Shown here piece by piece: positions 16,037 through 23,984 of a stretch of DNA of 38,935 nt. The translations under genes were made by a program, and so were the position numbers. Numbering within the stretch: the stretch's first letter is position 1; every line of letters starts with the position of its first letter. The stretch lies in contig JAEZAD010000017.1 of assembly GCA_023430565.1 (NCBI GenBank), forward strand, positions 1-38,935, given 5' to 3'. The notes under the pieces were generated by a model. The model searched no databases. It was not told the DNA's origin and saw only the letters and a list, made by a program, of their open reading frames with translations. Origin of the DNA: Verrucomicrobiota bacterium (lineage in GTDB: Bacteria; Verrucomicrobiota; Verrucomicrobiia; Opitutales; Opitutaceae).

Positions 16037-17104
16037 CTACACCAAATCCTTCGGCAGCATCGGCATCAGTTTCTTGATGTCCTGCACGGCGTCGCGATGG
16101 CAGACGAGCACCGCGTCGGCGGTCTCAACCACCACGAGATCCTTCACGCCCACGAGCGCGACGACGCGCCCGTTGCTGATCGCGATGTTTTTCTGCGCGT
16201 TGACGCCCAAGACCGTGCCGCGAATCGCATTGCCGGCATCGTCCGCCGGGAGATGCGGCGGCAGCGAGGTCCACATGCCGACATCGTCCCAGTCGTATTC
16301 CGCGAGGATCGTTTCGACCGCGGCCGCCTTTTCCATGACCGCGTAATCGACGGAAATTTTCGGCAGGTGCGGGAATTTCTCCGCCAAATAAGTTGTGGGA
16401 TCGCCGGCGGGAAACTCGCGCACGAACTTCGCCAGCTCGGGCGCGTGCTTTTCCGCTTCGGCCAGGAACGAGCGCACGCGCCACATGAACATGCCCGCGT
16501 TCCACGCGTGATTGCCGCCGGCGACATATTTCTCGGCGGTGGCGATGTCGGGCTTTTCGACGAAGCGATTCACCCGGCGCACGAGGCCGCCTTCCGTCGA
16601 GCGTCCGAGTTCCTCGCCCATTTCGAGGTAGCCGAATCCGGGCGACGGATACGTCGGCTTGATCGCGAAGGTCAGCAGCGCATCGGTGCCGGCGGCGCGG
16701 TGCAGCGCCGCCGCCAATTGCTGCGCCATGCGCGCGTGATTCTTGATCAACGCATCCGCGGGCAGCAACGCCATCACGGCCTCGGGGTTCTTCGCGCTCA
16801 CCAGGCCGGTCGCGAGCGCCGCCGCCGGCGCGGTATCGCGTTTCGCCGGTTCGGCCACGATTTGCTCCGGCGCCAGAAACGACAGCGCGGCGCGCGCCCC
16901 GTCGAGTTGCGCCTGGTTCGTGAGCACGAAGATGTTCGCCTTGGGCACGACGCCTTCCAGTCGCCGCACCGTGTCTTCGAGCAGCGTCCGATCGGCGAAA
17001 AGCTTCAAAAGGTGCTTCGGCGTGCGCTGCCGGCTCATCGGCCAGAAGCGCTCGCCGCTGCCGCCAGCCATGATGCAGACGTAGGCGTTGGGATTTTCGG
17101 TCAT
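16037..17104 (-). CDS. manC: Mannose-1-phosphate guanylyltransferase
   Basis: 355 residues. It makes GDP-mannose from mannose-1-phosphate and GTP, feeding capsule, LPS or glycolipid mannose. The nucleotidyltransferase signature IMAGGSGERFWPMSR..PK is at residues 11-30 (K30). FVEKPDIATAEKYVAGG, HAWNAGMFMWR and WDDVGMWTSL are the ManC sugar-site blocks. The length shows it is the short form without a fused phosphomannose isomerase domain. The GDP-mannose product could supply the GT4 mannosyltransferase-like gene at 36.5 kb, though that is inference. tkt follows on the same strand after 193 bases. Confidence 0.93.
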   Translation of the reverse strand: MTENPNAYVCIMAGGSGERFWPMSRQRTPKHLLKLFADRTLLEDTVRRLEGVVPKANIFVLTNQAQLDGARAALSFLAPEQIVAEPAKRDTAPAAALATGLVSAKNPEAVMALLPADALIKNHARMAQQLAAALHRAAGTDALLTFAIKPTYPSPGFGYLEMGEELGRSTEGGLVRRVNRFVEKPDIATAEKYVAGGNHAWNAGMFMWRVRSFLAEAEKHAPELAKFVREFPAGDPTTYLAEKFPHLPKISVDYAVMEKAAAVETILAEYDWDDVGMWTSLPPHLPADDAGNAIRGTVLGVNAQKNIAISNGRVVALVGVKDLVVVETADAVLVCHRDAVQDIKKLMPMLPKDLV

Positions 17105-17197
17105 GTGATTGGGAAAGGTGGAGGACGCGGACTTTGTTCAGCCGTTCCGTCGAAGGCCAAGCCTGAACCGAGAAACCGTTTTCGGTTCCCCTGACTC

Positions 17198-18199
17198 CTA
17201 TTCTCTTGTTCTTACGACGATCTTTCCGAACTGCCCGCCGCGCTCCATCAACGCAAACGCGTCCGCCGCCCTCCCCATCGGGACCACCTCGCTGATCACC
17301 GGCTTGATCGGGTGCTGCGCGAGATACTGGGTCATCGCCCACCAGTCCGACGGCGAGCCCATCGTCGTGCCGAGCAGCGAGAGCTGCCGCCAGAATACCT
17401 TTCGCATCGGCAACACCGGCGGGTTCCCGCGCGTCGCCCCGAAAAACACGACTCGCCCACCCGGCGCCGCGAGATCCATCAACGACTCGAAACCCTCGCC
17501 GCCGGCGCTGTCGACGATCACGTCGAACCCGCCACCGACGCGCTGCGAAAATTCCGCCGCCCAACCCGGCGCCGTGTAGTTCGCCCCGCCCTTTGCCCCG
17601 AGGGCGACGGCGCGCTCGATCTTTTCGTTCGAACTCGACGTCACCCACACCTCCGCGGCATGCGCCACCGCAAACTGCAGCGCGAACAACGCCACCCCTC
17701 CGCCCACGCCCGTGATCAGCACCCGCTCCCGGGCATGCAGCGCCGCGCGCGTCGAGATCGCCCGCCACGCCGTCAGCCCCGCCAGCGGCAGCGCTGCCGC
17801 TTCCTCCCAGGAAAACGCCGCCGGTTTCGGCGCGAGCTGACTGATTGGAACCGCGATCTGCTCCGCGAGCGTGCCATCGCGCGGCAGTCCGAGAATCGAA
17901 AATCCCCCGCCCTGCGCGCGATCGTTCTCACCCCATCCGAAGCTCGGGTTGATGATCACTTCGCGCCCGACCCAATCGCGATCGCCGTCTCCCGCGACGG
18001 CCGTCACCACCCCCGCGCCATCCGAGCCGGGGATGCAGGGAAATTTCAAACCGGCATACTGGCCGGCCTTGATCCAGACATCGCGATGATTCAACGCCGC
18101 CGCGCGCAGCTCGACGAGAGCCTCCCCCGCGGCGGGCACCGGCGACGCCACCTCGGCGATTTCAAGTTGATGAATTCCTGTGAGTCGAACGGCGCGCAT
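17198..18199 (-). CDS. Zinc-free medium-chain dehydrogenase/reductase (quinone oxidoreductase-like)
   Basis: 333 residues from the ATG at 18199 (MRAVRLTG, the family start); an in-frame ATG at 18223 is less likely. It has the MDR fold with the NAD(P)-binding GVGGGVA at 164-170. The catalytic zinc cysteine is replaced (ALNHRDVW at 35-42) and the four-cysteine structural zinc lobe is missing (FGWGENDRAQGGG), so it is of the QOR/YogA-like zinc-free type that reduces quinones or enones with NAD(P)H. GSDGAGVV (58-65) and the C-terminal HPIKPVISEV.PMGRAADAF.LMERGGQFGKIVV are typical. Divergent from the pseudouridine synthase gene. Confidence 0.85.
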   Translation of the reverse strand: MRAVRLTGIHQLEIAEVASPVPAAGEALVELRAAALNHRDVWIKAGQYAGLKFPCIPGSDGAGVVTAVAGDGDRDWVGREVIINPSFGWGENDRAQGGGFSILGLPRDGTLAEQIAVPISQLAPKPAAFSWEEAAALPLAGLTAWRAISTRAALHARERVLITGVGGGVALFALQFAVAHAAEVWVTSSSNEKIERAVALGAKGGANYTAPGWAAEFSQRVGGGFDVIVDSAGGEGFESLMDLAAPGGRVVFFGATRGNPPVLPMRKVFWRQLSLLGTTMGSPSDWWAMTQYLAQHPIKPVISEVVPMGRAADAFALMERGGQFGKIVVRTRE

Positions 18200-18230
18200 G
18201 ATCGGAAAAGTAAGGGATGCCATGTATCAG

Positions 18231-18317
18231 GTAACAAGCGCCGCAATCCGCAAACCGGCAGGCCACCCCGCCCGTGTGCCCTCTTGTTACTTGTCACTTC
18301 TTGCTTGTTACTTCTCC
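18231..18317. repeat. Degenerate CTTGTTA heptamer tandem repeat with an inverted copy
   Basis: Five heptamers run head to tail at 18283-18317: CTTGTTA, CTTGTCA, CTTCTTG, CTTGTTA, CTTCTCC. Two perfect CTTGTTAC octamers start 21 bases apart (18283, 18304), and an inverted copy, GTAACAAG, lies at 18231-18238. All sit in the divergent promoter gap between the MDR gene and the pseudouridine synthase, ending five bases before the latter's GTG start. Confidence 0.6.
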
Positions 18318-18322
18318 CGAGC

Positions 18323-18901
18323 GTGCTCCTCGCCTTCCACAAACCTTACGGCGTCCTTTCGCAATTCACTCCCGAGCCGGGATCGTCGTGGCGCACGCTC
18401 GCGGAGTTCGGGTTGCCGAAAAATGTCTACGCGCTCGGCCGGCTCGATGCCGATTCCGAAGGTTTGCTCCTGCTCAGCGACGAAGCGGGTTTGAATTCGC
18501 GCCTGCTCGATCCCGACGCCGCGCACGGCCGCGAATACTGGGCCCAGGTCGAACGCATCCCCGACTCCGCCGCCCTCGCCCGTCTCGCGCGCGGCGTGCG
18601 CCTCGGCGATTACACCACCCGCCCCTGCCGCGCGCGCCTGCTCGATGCTCCGCCCGCGCTCGCGCCGCGCATCCCGCCGATCCGCTTTCGCAAAAACGTG
18701 TCCGATGCCTGGATTTCCCTCGAGCTGATCGAAGGCAAAAACCGCCAGGTCCGACGCATGACCGCCGCAGTCGGACATCCCACGCTGCGGCTCGTGCGGG
18801 TGCGAATCGGCGAGTTTCCCCTCGGCGAACTCGCGCCGGGAAACTGGCGCGAGCTTTCAGCGGACGAACGCCGGGGCGTATTCAGCCAGCCGGCGCATTG
18901 A
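18323..18901 (+). CDS. rluE: 23S rRNA pseudouridine synthase, RluE/RsuA family
   Basis: 192 residues from the GTG at 18323. RluE isomerises a uridine in 23S rRNA (U2457 in E. coli). The family opening LAFHKPYGVLSQFT is at residues 3-16, and the catalytic loop GRLDADSEGLLLLSDE has D42. The C-terminal KNRQVRRMTAAVGHPTLRLVRVRIG is the RsuA/RluE signature. No ATG is available near the family start; the frame is open far upstream but that part is antisense to the MDR gene and not conserved. E. coli RluE is 217 residues, so this is slightly shorter. There is no S4 domain, as in RluE. No SD, but a heptamer repeat lies just upstream. Confidence 0.9.
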   Translation: MLLAFHKPYGVLSQFTPEPGSSWRTLAEFGLPKNVYALGRLDADSEGLLLLSDEAGLNSRLLDPDAAHGREYWAQVERIPDSAALARLARGVRLGDYTTRPCRARLLDAPPALAPRIPPIRFRKNVSDAWISLELIEGKNRQVRRMTAAVGHPTLRLVRVRIGEFPLGELAPGNWRELSADERRGVFSQPAH

Positions 18902-18909
18902 ATCCAGTT

Positions 18910-19980
18910 TCACCACGCCCTCGCATACTGCTTCGGCGGCGGAACCGCATCGGCCTGCCCGAGCTTCCGCGCCGCGTGCGCCGGCCAATACGGATCGCGT
19001 AACAATTCCCGCGCCAACAGCACGACGTCGGCCTTGCCACTCCGCAGGATTTCGTCCGCTTGCCCCGCCTCCGTGATCATGCCCACCGCTGCCGTCGGGA
19101 TTTTCGCCTCGCGACGCACCCGCTCGGCGAAGGGCACCTGATAGCCCGGGCCCACCGGAATCTTCACGTGGGGCACGGCCCCGCCCGAACTGCAGTCGAT
19201 CAGGTCGACGCCCTCCGTTTTCAACCGCCGCGCAAGTTCGACCGTCTGCTCGATGTCCCAGCCGCCTTCAACCCAATCGGTGCACGACAATCGCACCGTC
19301 AGCGGCCGGTTGTCCGGCCACACCGCGCGCACGCCGCGAACCGTCTCGAGAAGAAAACGAATCCGGTTCTCGAAACTGCCGCCGTAGTTGTCGGAGCGAT
19401 GGTTCGAGAGCGGCGAAAGAAATTCATGACTCAAGTATCCGTGGGCCGAATGCACCTCGAGCCACTCGAACCCGGCCGCCAACGACCGTTTCGCCGCCGC
19501 GACGAAGTCCGCCTGCACGCGCCCGATCTCGTCGACCGTCAGCGCGTGCGGCACCTTGTCGAGCCCGTCGCCGAACGCGATCGCGCTGGGCGCGACCGGC
19601 GTCCATCCGCCTTGCTCGTCCGGCACGTGATCCCCGCCGTCCCAGGGACGCGCCGCGCTCGCCTTCCGACCCGCATGCGCGATCTGGATGCCCGCGACCG
19701 CGCCGTGCTCTTTCATGAAGCGGTTGATCCGCGCGAACGGCTCGACGTGCTTGTCCGCCCAGATGCCGGTGTCGCCCGGCGAGATCCGCCCTTCCGGCGA
19801 GACGCCCGTCGCCTCGGCGATGACGAGTCCCGCGCCGCCGACGGCGCGCGATCCGAGGTGCACGAGGTGCCAGTCGTTCGCCACGCCGTCCTCCGCGGAA
19901 TACTCGCACATCGGCGAGACGCCGACGCGATTGCGCAGCGTGATTGATTTCAACGTGAACGGTTCGAACAGATGACTCAT
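18910..19980 (-). CDS. namA: NADPH dehydrogenase, old yellow enzyme class III (NamA/YqjM-like)
   Basis: 356 residues. An FMN TIM-barrel enzyme that reduces activated C=C bonds or quinones. Class III features: C25 and Y27 in SPMCEYS, IQIAHAGRKAS, WLEVHSAHGYLSHEFLSPLSNHR and YGGSFENRIRF. The C-terminal GMI.E..QA..ILRSGKADVVLLARELLRDPYWP holds the FMN phosphate site. It is followed upstream on the same strand by an aldo/keto reductase 10 bases away, so the two oxidoreductases are probably an operon; both are likely detoxification enzymes for carbonyl or electrophilic compounds. Confidence 0.92.
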   Translation of the reverse strand: MSHLFEPFTLKSITLRNRVGVSPMCEYSAEDGVANDWHLVHLGSRAVGGAGLVIAEATGVSPEGRISPGDTGIWADKHVEPFARINRFMKEHGAVAGIQIAHAGRKASAARPWDGGDHVPDEQGGWTPVAPSAIAFGDGLDKVPHALTVDEIGRVQADFVAAAKRSLAAGFEWLEVHSAHGYLSHEFLSPLSNHRSDNYGGSFENRIRFLLETVRGVRAVWPDNRPLTVRLSCTDWVEGGWDIEQTVELARRLKTEGVDLIDCSSGGAVPHVKIPVGPGYQVPFAERVRREAKIPTAAVGMITEAGQADEILRSGKADVVLLARELLRDPYWPAHAARKLGQADAVPPPKQYARAW

Positions 19981-19990
19981 GGGAAAAAAA

Positions 19991-20983
19991 TCAGCGGCCG
20001 CTCAGCGCCGCCATCACGGGCGTATAGCGCGATCCGGCGATCGCGCCCGGCGAAAACACGCTTTCGATTTCGGCCAGCTCGGCCGGCGTCAGCCTCACTT
20101 CGAGCGCCGCAAGGTTTTCTTCGAGATACTTGCGGCGCTTGGTGCCGGGGATCGGCACGATCTCCGGCGCCTGCGCCAGCACCCACGCGAGCGCGAGCTG
20201 CGCCGGCGTGCAGCCTTTCTTCGCCGCGATTTCGCGCACGCGCGCGACGAGCTCGATGTTCCGCTGAAAATTCGCGCCCTGAAACCGCGGCAGATGACGT
20301 CGAAAATCGTCCGCCGCGAAGTCCTCCGGCTTTTGGATCTGCCCGGTCAGGAACCCGCGTCCGAGCGGACTGTAGGCCACGAACGCGATGCCCAATTCGC
20401 GGCAGGCCGCGAGGGTGCCGTCGGATTCGGGGTCGCGCGACCAGAGCGAATACTCGCTTTGCAAGGCCGTGATCGGATGCACCGCGTGCGCCCGCCGCAG
20501 CGTCGCTGCCGAAACTTCCGACAAGCCCAGCCAGCGCACCTTGCCCGCGCGCACGAGTGCGGCCATCGCGCCGACCGTATCCTCGATCGGCACCGCCGCA
20601 TCGACGCGATGCAGATAATACAAATCGATCACGTCGACACCCAGCCGCTGCAGGCTCGCCTCGCACGCGGCGCGCACATACTCGGGCCGGCCGTTGACGA
20701 CGCGCGCCGACGGATTCGCCGGATCGCGCACAAAACCGAACTTCGTCGCGAGGACCACGCCGTCCCGCCACCCCTGCAACGCGCGCCCGACCAGCCGTTC
20801 GTTTTCCCCCGAGCCATACATGTCCGCCGTATCCAAAAAATTACCACCCAGGACGCGGTAACGATGAATGGTCGCGATCGACTCGTCGTCGTCCCGACCG
20901 CTGTAGAATTCGCTCATGCCCATGCAGCCGAGGCCGAGGGCGGAAACAGGGAGGCCGGTGCGGCCGAGGGGGCGTGTTTGCAT
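19991..20983 (-). CDS. Aldo/keto reductase
   Basis: 330 residues from the ATG at 20983, where the family start MQTRPLGRTGLPVSALGLGCMGMS is found; the frame is open further up but the extension is not family-like. NADPH-dependent reduction of aldehydes or ketones. Catalytic tetrad: D51, Y56 (LDTADMYG), K81 (LATKFGF) and H125 (YYLHRVD). The IPIPGTKR block near the C-terminus binds the NADPH phosphate. It belongs to the YhdN/AKR13-like group. Ten bases separate it from namA; together they look like a two-gene unit. Confidence 0.92.
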   Translation of the reverse strand: MQTRPLGRTGLPVSALGLGCMGMSEFYSGRDDDESIATIHRYRVLGGNFLDTADMYGSGENERLVGRALQGWRDGVVLATKFGFVRDPANPSARVVNGRPEYVRAACEASLQRLGVDVIDLYYLHRVDAAVPIEDTVGAMAALVRAGKVRWLGLSEVSAATLRRAHAVHPITALQSEYSLWSRDPESDGTLAACRELGIAFVAYSPLGRGFLTGQIQKPEDFAADDFRRHLPRFQGANFQRNIELVARVREIAAKKGCTPAQLALAWVLAQAPEIVPIPGTKRRKYLEENLAALEVRLTPAELAEIESVFSPGAIAGSRYTPVMAALSGR

Positions 20984-21054
20984 GAGCGATGAGGATAGCC
21001 GGGACGTTTGACGGCGCCAGTCATGACGCACGAGCGCCGACGGTGACGGGACAA

Positions 21055-21132
21055 CTAGGATCGAGAATCGCCCACAGTGTCCCAGGCGACCAGGACCACG
21101 AGTGCTGCGAGGAGAGTGATGATTGCGATCAT
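21055..21132 (-). CDS. 25-residue single-helix membrane peptide, last gene of the RND operon
   Basis: ATG at 21132 to TAG at 21055-21057. The peptide begins M-I-A-I-I-T-L-L-A-A-L, remains hydrophobic to W17, and ends D18-T-V-G-D-S-R-S: one membrane helix with a short polar tail. AAGGGAG (21139-21145) is a good SD with six bases of spacing, and it overlaps the stop codon of the outer-membrane channel gene, so the peptide is translationally coupled to it. A paralogue with ten identities in 20 residues is at 10561-10641. Placement and topology recall AcrZ (49 residues), the helix that packs against AcrB, but there is no sequence similarity I can claim. It could equally be a general membrane stress peptide. 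Confidence 0.65.
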   Translation of the reverse strand: MIAIITLLAALVVLVAWDTVGDSRS

Positions 21133-21138
21133 GAAAAG

Positions 21139-21145
21139 CTCCCTT
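21139..21145 (-). promoter_or_regulatory. Shine-Dalgarno of the 25-residue peptide, overlapping the channel stop codon
   Basis: AAGGGAG on the minus strand, six bases before the ATG at 21132. It reaches the stop codon of the upstream gene (21145-21147). One of few clear SDs in the window. Confidence 0.6.
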
Positions 21146-22590
21146 CAGTTCGCTGCCACGCGCGCACCGCCCGCCGCCGGGGCTTGCCACCCGCCGCCCA
21201 GCGCCTTGATGAGCGCGACGCTCGTGTTGAAGCGTTGCGCGGCGAGTTGCGTCGAAGCACGTTCGGTCGCGAGCGCCGTGCGCTGCGCGTCGATGACCTC
21301 GAGATAGGAAACGAAGCCCGCATCGTAGCGCGTTTGCGCGAGTGCCGCAGCGCGTTTGGCCGACGCCAGCGCGCGATCCTGGGCGACCGCCTGTTCCGCA
21401 AGCAGGCGCGTCGCGGTGAGCGCGTCCTGCACTTCGCGAAACGCGACGAGCACCTGCTGCCGATACTGCGCCACCGACTCCTCATAAGCTGCGCGGCTCC
21501 GCTCGAGATTCGCCCGGTTGCGACCGCCCTGGAAAATCGGCAGGTAGAGCCGCGGGCCGATCGACCAGAGGCGGGAATCGGAATCGGACAACCGATCGAT
21601 GTCGCCGCTCGCGAATCCCGCGGAGCCCGTCAACGAGATCGCGGGAAAGAATGCCGCTTTCGCGACGCCGATCCGCGCATTCGCCGCCGCCAGCGCCCGT
21701 TCCGCGGCCGCGATGTCCGGCCGCCGTTCGAGCAGCTGCGCCGGCAGGCCGGCGGGCACGCTCGGCAGGTTTGAAAACGCTGCGGCCCTCACCGGCAGCT
21801 CGAATTCCGGCGCGGGTTGGCCGACGAGCACCGCCAGCGCATGCCGCGCCGCCGCGCGACGATTGGCCAGTGCGGCGACCTCCGCTTCCGCCGTGGCGAG
21901 CTCGGTTTCCGCCCGCGCCGTGTCGAGATCGGCGGCCGCGCCGCCGCTCACGCGCGCATTGATCAGATCGAGCGCCCGGCGCCGAACGCCGACCGTTTCC
22001 CGCAGGATCTCGAGCTCGCGATCGAACGCGCGCAGCGTGAAGTAGGTCGTCGCCACTTCGGTCGTGAGCGCGAGCCGCACGTTTTCAAAATCAGCCGCAC
22101 TCCCCTCCGCGTCGGCCCGCGCGCTCTCGCTGAGCCGGCGCACCCGGCCGAAAAGATCGATCTCCCAGGCAGCCGTGAGCGGTGCGGCATACGTCGTGGT
22201 CCGCGACTGCGGTAAAACATTATCCGTCGTGCGCGACGTCTGTTCGCGCACGAGCGATCCATCGGCCGCGACCTGCGGCCAGTAACTGCCACGCGCGACG
22301 CCCGCAGCTGCTCGCGCCTGCTCCACGCGTGACGCCGCCGCTCGGATGTCCTGATTCGCCGACAGCGCCGCGGCCTCGAGTTCATTCAGGGCGGGATCTT
22401 CAAACAGCTTCCACCACTCGCCGCGCGCGAAGTCGTCCGCCGGCTCCGCGGTTTTCCAGTCGCCGCCGTCACCGGCGTCGTGAAAGGCCGACGGCGACGA
22501 CGCATCGGGACGTTGGTAGTTGGGCCCGACGCTCGGCCAGGCGGCGAAGCCGGTGGCGGCGGTGGCGAGAAGGAGAAAGGAAATTTTCAT
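21145..22590 (-). CDS. Outer-membrane efflux channel, OprM/NodT (TolC superfamily)
   Basis: 481 residues. It forms the outer-membrane and periplasmic exit duct of the tripartite pump. Two OEP repeats are visible (about 55-250 and 270-465) with long alpha-helical hairpins: WWKLFEDPALNELEAAALSANQDIRAA, AAWEIDLFGRVRR and the repeated SYLEVIDAQRTAL, all NodT-family marks. The VGPNYQRP start of the mature chain normally follows a lipobox cysteine; here it is AAWPSVGPNYQRP with no cysteine, so it is probably not lipidated. It sits 21 bases after pagL and 12 bases before the tiny peptide. Confidence 0.9.
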   Translation of the reverse strand: MKISFLLLATAATGFAAWPSVGPNYQRPDASSPSAFHDAGDGGDWKTAEPADDFARGEWWKLFEDPALNELEAAALSANQDIRAAASRVEQARAAAGVARGSYWPQVAADGSLVREQTSRTTDNVLPQSRTTTYAAPLTAAWEIDLFGRVRRLSESARADAEGSAADFENVRLALTTEVATTYFTLRAFDRELEILRETVGVRRRALDLINARVSGGAAADLDTARAETELATAEAEVAALANRRAAARHALAVLVGQPAPEFELPVRAAAFSNLPSVPAGLPAQLLERRPDIAAAERALAAANARIGVAKAAFFPAISLTGSAGFASGDIDRLSDSDSRLWSIGPRLYLPIFQGGRNRANLERSRAAYEESVAQYRQQVLVAFREVQDALTATRLLAEQAVAQDRALASAKRAAALAQTRYDAGFVSYLEVIDAQRTALATERASTQLAAQRFNTSVALIKALGGGWQAPAAGGARVAAN

Positions 22591-22611
22591 GATCGAAATC
22601 GGACGGTGTTT

Positions 22612-23154
22612 TCAACGTGTGTCCGCCAGCAGGCGGTCGAGCGGCATCGAGACGATCAGGCTGAGCGTTTCGGTGCCGGGATTGCGCCGGCCGAGGCCGG
22701 CGTTGGACAAATGGCCGAGGCGGAGACCGAGGCGCACGTCACGCCTCCATTCCCAGCTCGCTTCGGCGAACGAATAGAACTCGAGGCGGAAGCCGAGGTC
22801 GTCGTCTTCCTCGTCGTGCGTGTAGTAGAACGGCCCGCTGCCCAACGTGAGCCAGGCGCGCCGCGACAGCCGAATATCGTAGATCAGGCCGGCGCCGGCG
22901 AACCAGGCTCCCGAGTCGACGAGCGTCACCCCGCCCCACGGACGAAGGCGATGCCAGTCGTGACGCCAGCGCGCTTCGAGGCTGACGAAATTGTCCACGG
23001 CCTCGCTGTCGGCGATTCCGATCAAGCCGGCGTGAACAAGGAGATCGCCCTGGAGCAGCGAACCGTCGGTCGTCATTGTCAGACCGGCGGACTCCGTGGC
23101 CAACGCCGGCGTGCCGAGCACGAACGCGATGACGAGCATCCATCCTCTCTTCAT
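22612..23154 (-). CDS. pagL: PagL-type lipid A 3-O-deacylase
   Basis: 180 residues from the ATG at 23154, chosen because GAGGAG lies seven bases upstream. The N-terminal signal peptide (KRGW then a hydrophobic stretch to PALATES) is followed by alternating strands of an eight-stranded outer-membrane barrel. The PagL signature LGHLSNAGLGRRNPGTE is near the C-terminus; the catalytic H and S of HLS and the E of TE keep exactly the spacing of P. aeruginosa PagL (His126, Ser128, Glu140). It removes the 3-O acyl chain of lipid A. It ends in a hydrophobic strand plus LLADTR rather than an aromatic residue, which is unusual for a barrel terminus. It lies inside an RND operon, 11 bases after the SDR and 21 before the channel. 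Confidence 0.8.
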   Translation of the reverse strand: MKRGWMLVIAFVLGTPALATESAGLTMTTDGSLLQGDLLVHAGLIGIADSEAVDNFVSLEARWRHDWHRLRPWGGVTLVDSGAWFAGAGLIYDIRLSRRAWLTLGSGPFYYTHDEEDDDLGFRLEFYSFAEASWEWRRDVRLGLRLGHLSNAGLGRRNPGTETLSLIVSMPLDRLLADTR

Positions 23155-23161
23155 GGCGACT

Positions 23162-23167
23162 CTCCTC
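23162..23167 (-). promoter_or_regulatory. Shine-Dalgarno of pagL, overlapping the SDR stop codon
   Basis: GAGGAG on the minus strand, seven bases before the ATG at 23154 and overlapping the TGA stop of the SDR gene (23166-23168). It selects this start over the ATG at 23169 and couples the two genes. Confidence 0.6.
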
Positions 23168-23933
23168 AATGCGCGTAACCGCCCGCGACGCCGACGGTTT
23201 CGCCCGTGATCCAGGCGGAGTCGTCGGAAGCGAGAAAAACGGCCACGCGGCCGATGTCGTCCGGCAGACCGACGCGGCCGAGCGGCGTCGCGCCGACAAT
23301 CTGTTTCTCGAAGTCACTGCCGATGATTCCGCCGGCGCGGCTGCCCTCGGTGTTGACGGCGCCCGGATTGAGCGAATTGACCCGGATGCGGCGCGGGCCG
23401 AGCTCGGTGGAAAGCGACCGCGTGATCGCGTCGACCGCGCCCTTGGTGGCGCCGTAAACGGCGTTGTGGGGCAGGCGCAGCGTGCTCACGATCGAGCCGA
23501 CGTTGATGATCACACCACCGCGGTCGTCGAACTGCGCGACCGCCTTCTGCGTGGCGAGCAGCAGTCCGAGCACGTTGATGTCGAACTGCCGGCGGAATTC
23601 CGCCTCGGTGATCTGCTCGAGCGGTGCGAACCCGTAAACGCCGGCATTGTTGACCAGGATATCGATCCGGCCGAACGCGGTCGTTGTCTCGGCGAACAGC
23701 CGGTCGATGTCGGCGCTTTTGGATACATCGCCCTGCACCGCGATCGCCCGACCGCCGCTTTTGACGATCTGGTCGACGACCTCGTCGGCACCGGCACGGC
23801 TGCTGGCATAGTTGACGACGACGGCTGCGCCGGCTTCCGCGAGGTGAAGGGCGATCGATGCGCCGATGCCTTTGGAGGCGCCGGTGACGAGAGCGACTTT
23901 ACCGGAGAGTTTGGATTGGGAACGAGTGGACAT
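23166..23933 (-). CDS. Short-chain dehydrogenase/reductase (classical SDR, FabG-like)
   Basis: 255 residues. NAD(P)-dependent oxidoreductase with the classical SDR set: TGASKGIG (17-24), NNAG (95-98), catalytic S147, Y160 and K164, and the NPGAVNTEGS region. The end VFLASDDSAWITGETVGVAGGYAH is the usual FabG/glucose-dehydrogenase form. The substrate is unknown. Its location between the RND pump (51 bases) and pagL (11 bases) suggests it acts on compounds handled by the pump, or that it detoxifies an inducing carbonyl or quinone; this is inference. Confidence 0.88.
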   Translation of the reverse strand: MSTRSQSKLSGKVALVTGASKGIGASIALHLAEAGAAVVVNYASSRAGADEVVDQIVKSGGRAIAVQGDVSKSADIDRLFAETTTAFGRIDILVNNAGVYGFAPLEQITEAEFRRQFDINVLGLLLATQKAVAQFDDRGGVIINVGSIVSTLRLPHNAVYGATKGAVDAITRSLSTELGPRRIRVNSLNPGAVNTEGSRAGGIIGSDFEKQIVGATPLGRVGLPDDIGRVAVFLASDDSAWITGETVGVAGGYAH

Positions 23934-23984
23934 GGTAGGGATGAGTTGTGGTTGACGGTTGAGAAATGAGAGAGCGCGCGTGGC

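Noticed and set aside
13423..16077. 884-codon plus-strand frame over secG, tkt and the tkt leader
   Set aside because: It spans three clear minus-strand features including two terminators and the leader; composition is Arg/His-rich with no domain.
17312..18322. Upstream part of the long plus-strand frame ending in the pseudouridine synthase
   Set aside because: The first 337 codons are antisense to the MDR gene and unlike any family; only the part from 18323 is conserved.
20984..21190. N-terminal extension of the aldo/keto reductase
   Set aside because: The extension overlaps the tiny peptide gene in the same direction and is not family-like; AKRs start at the Met coded at 20983.
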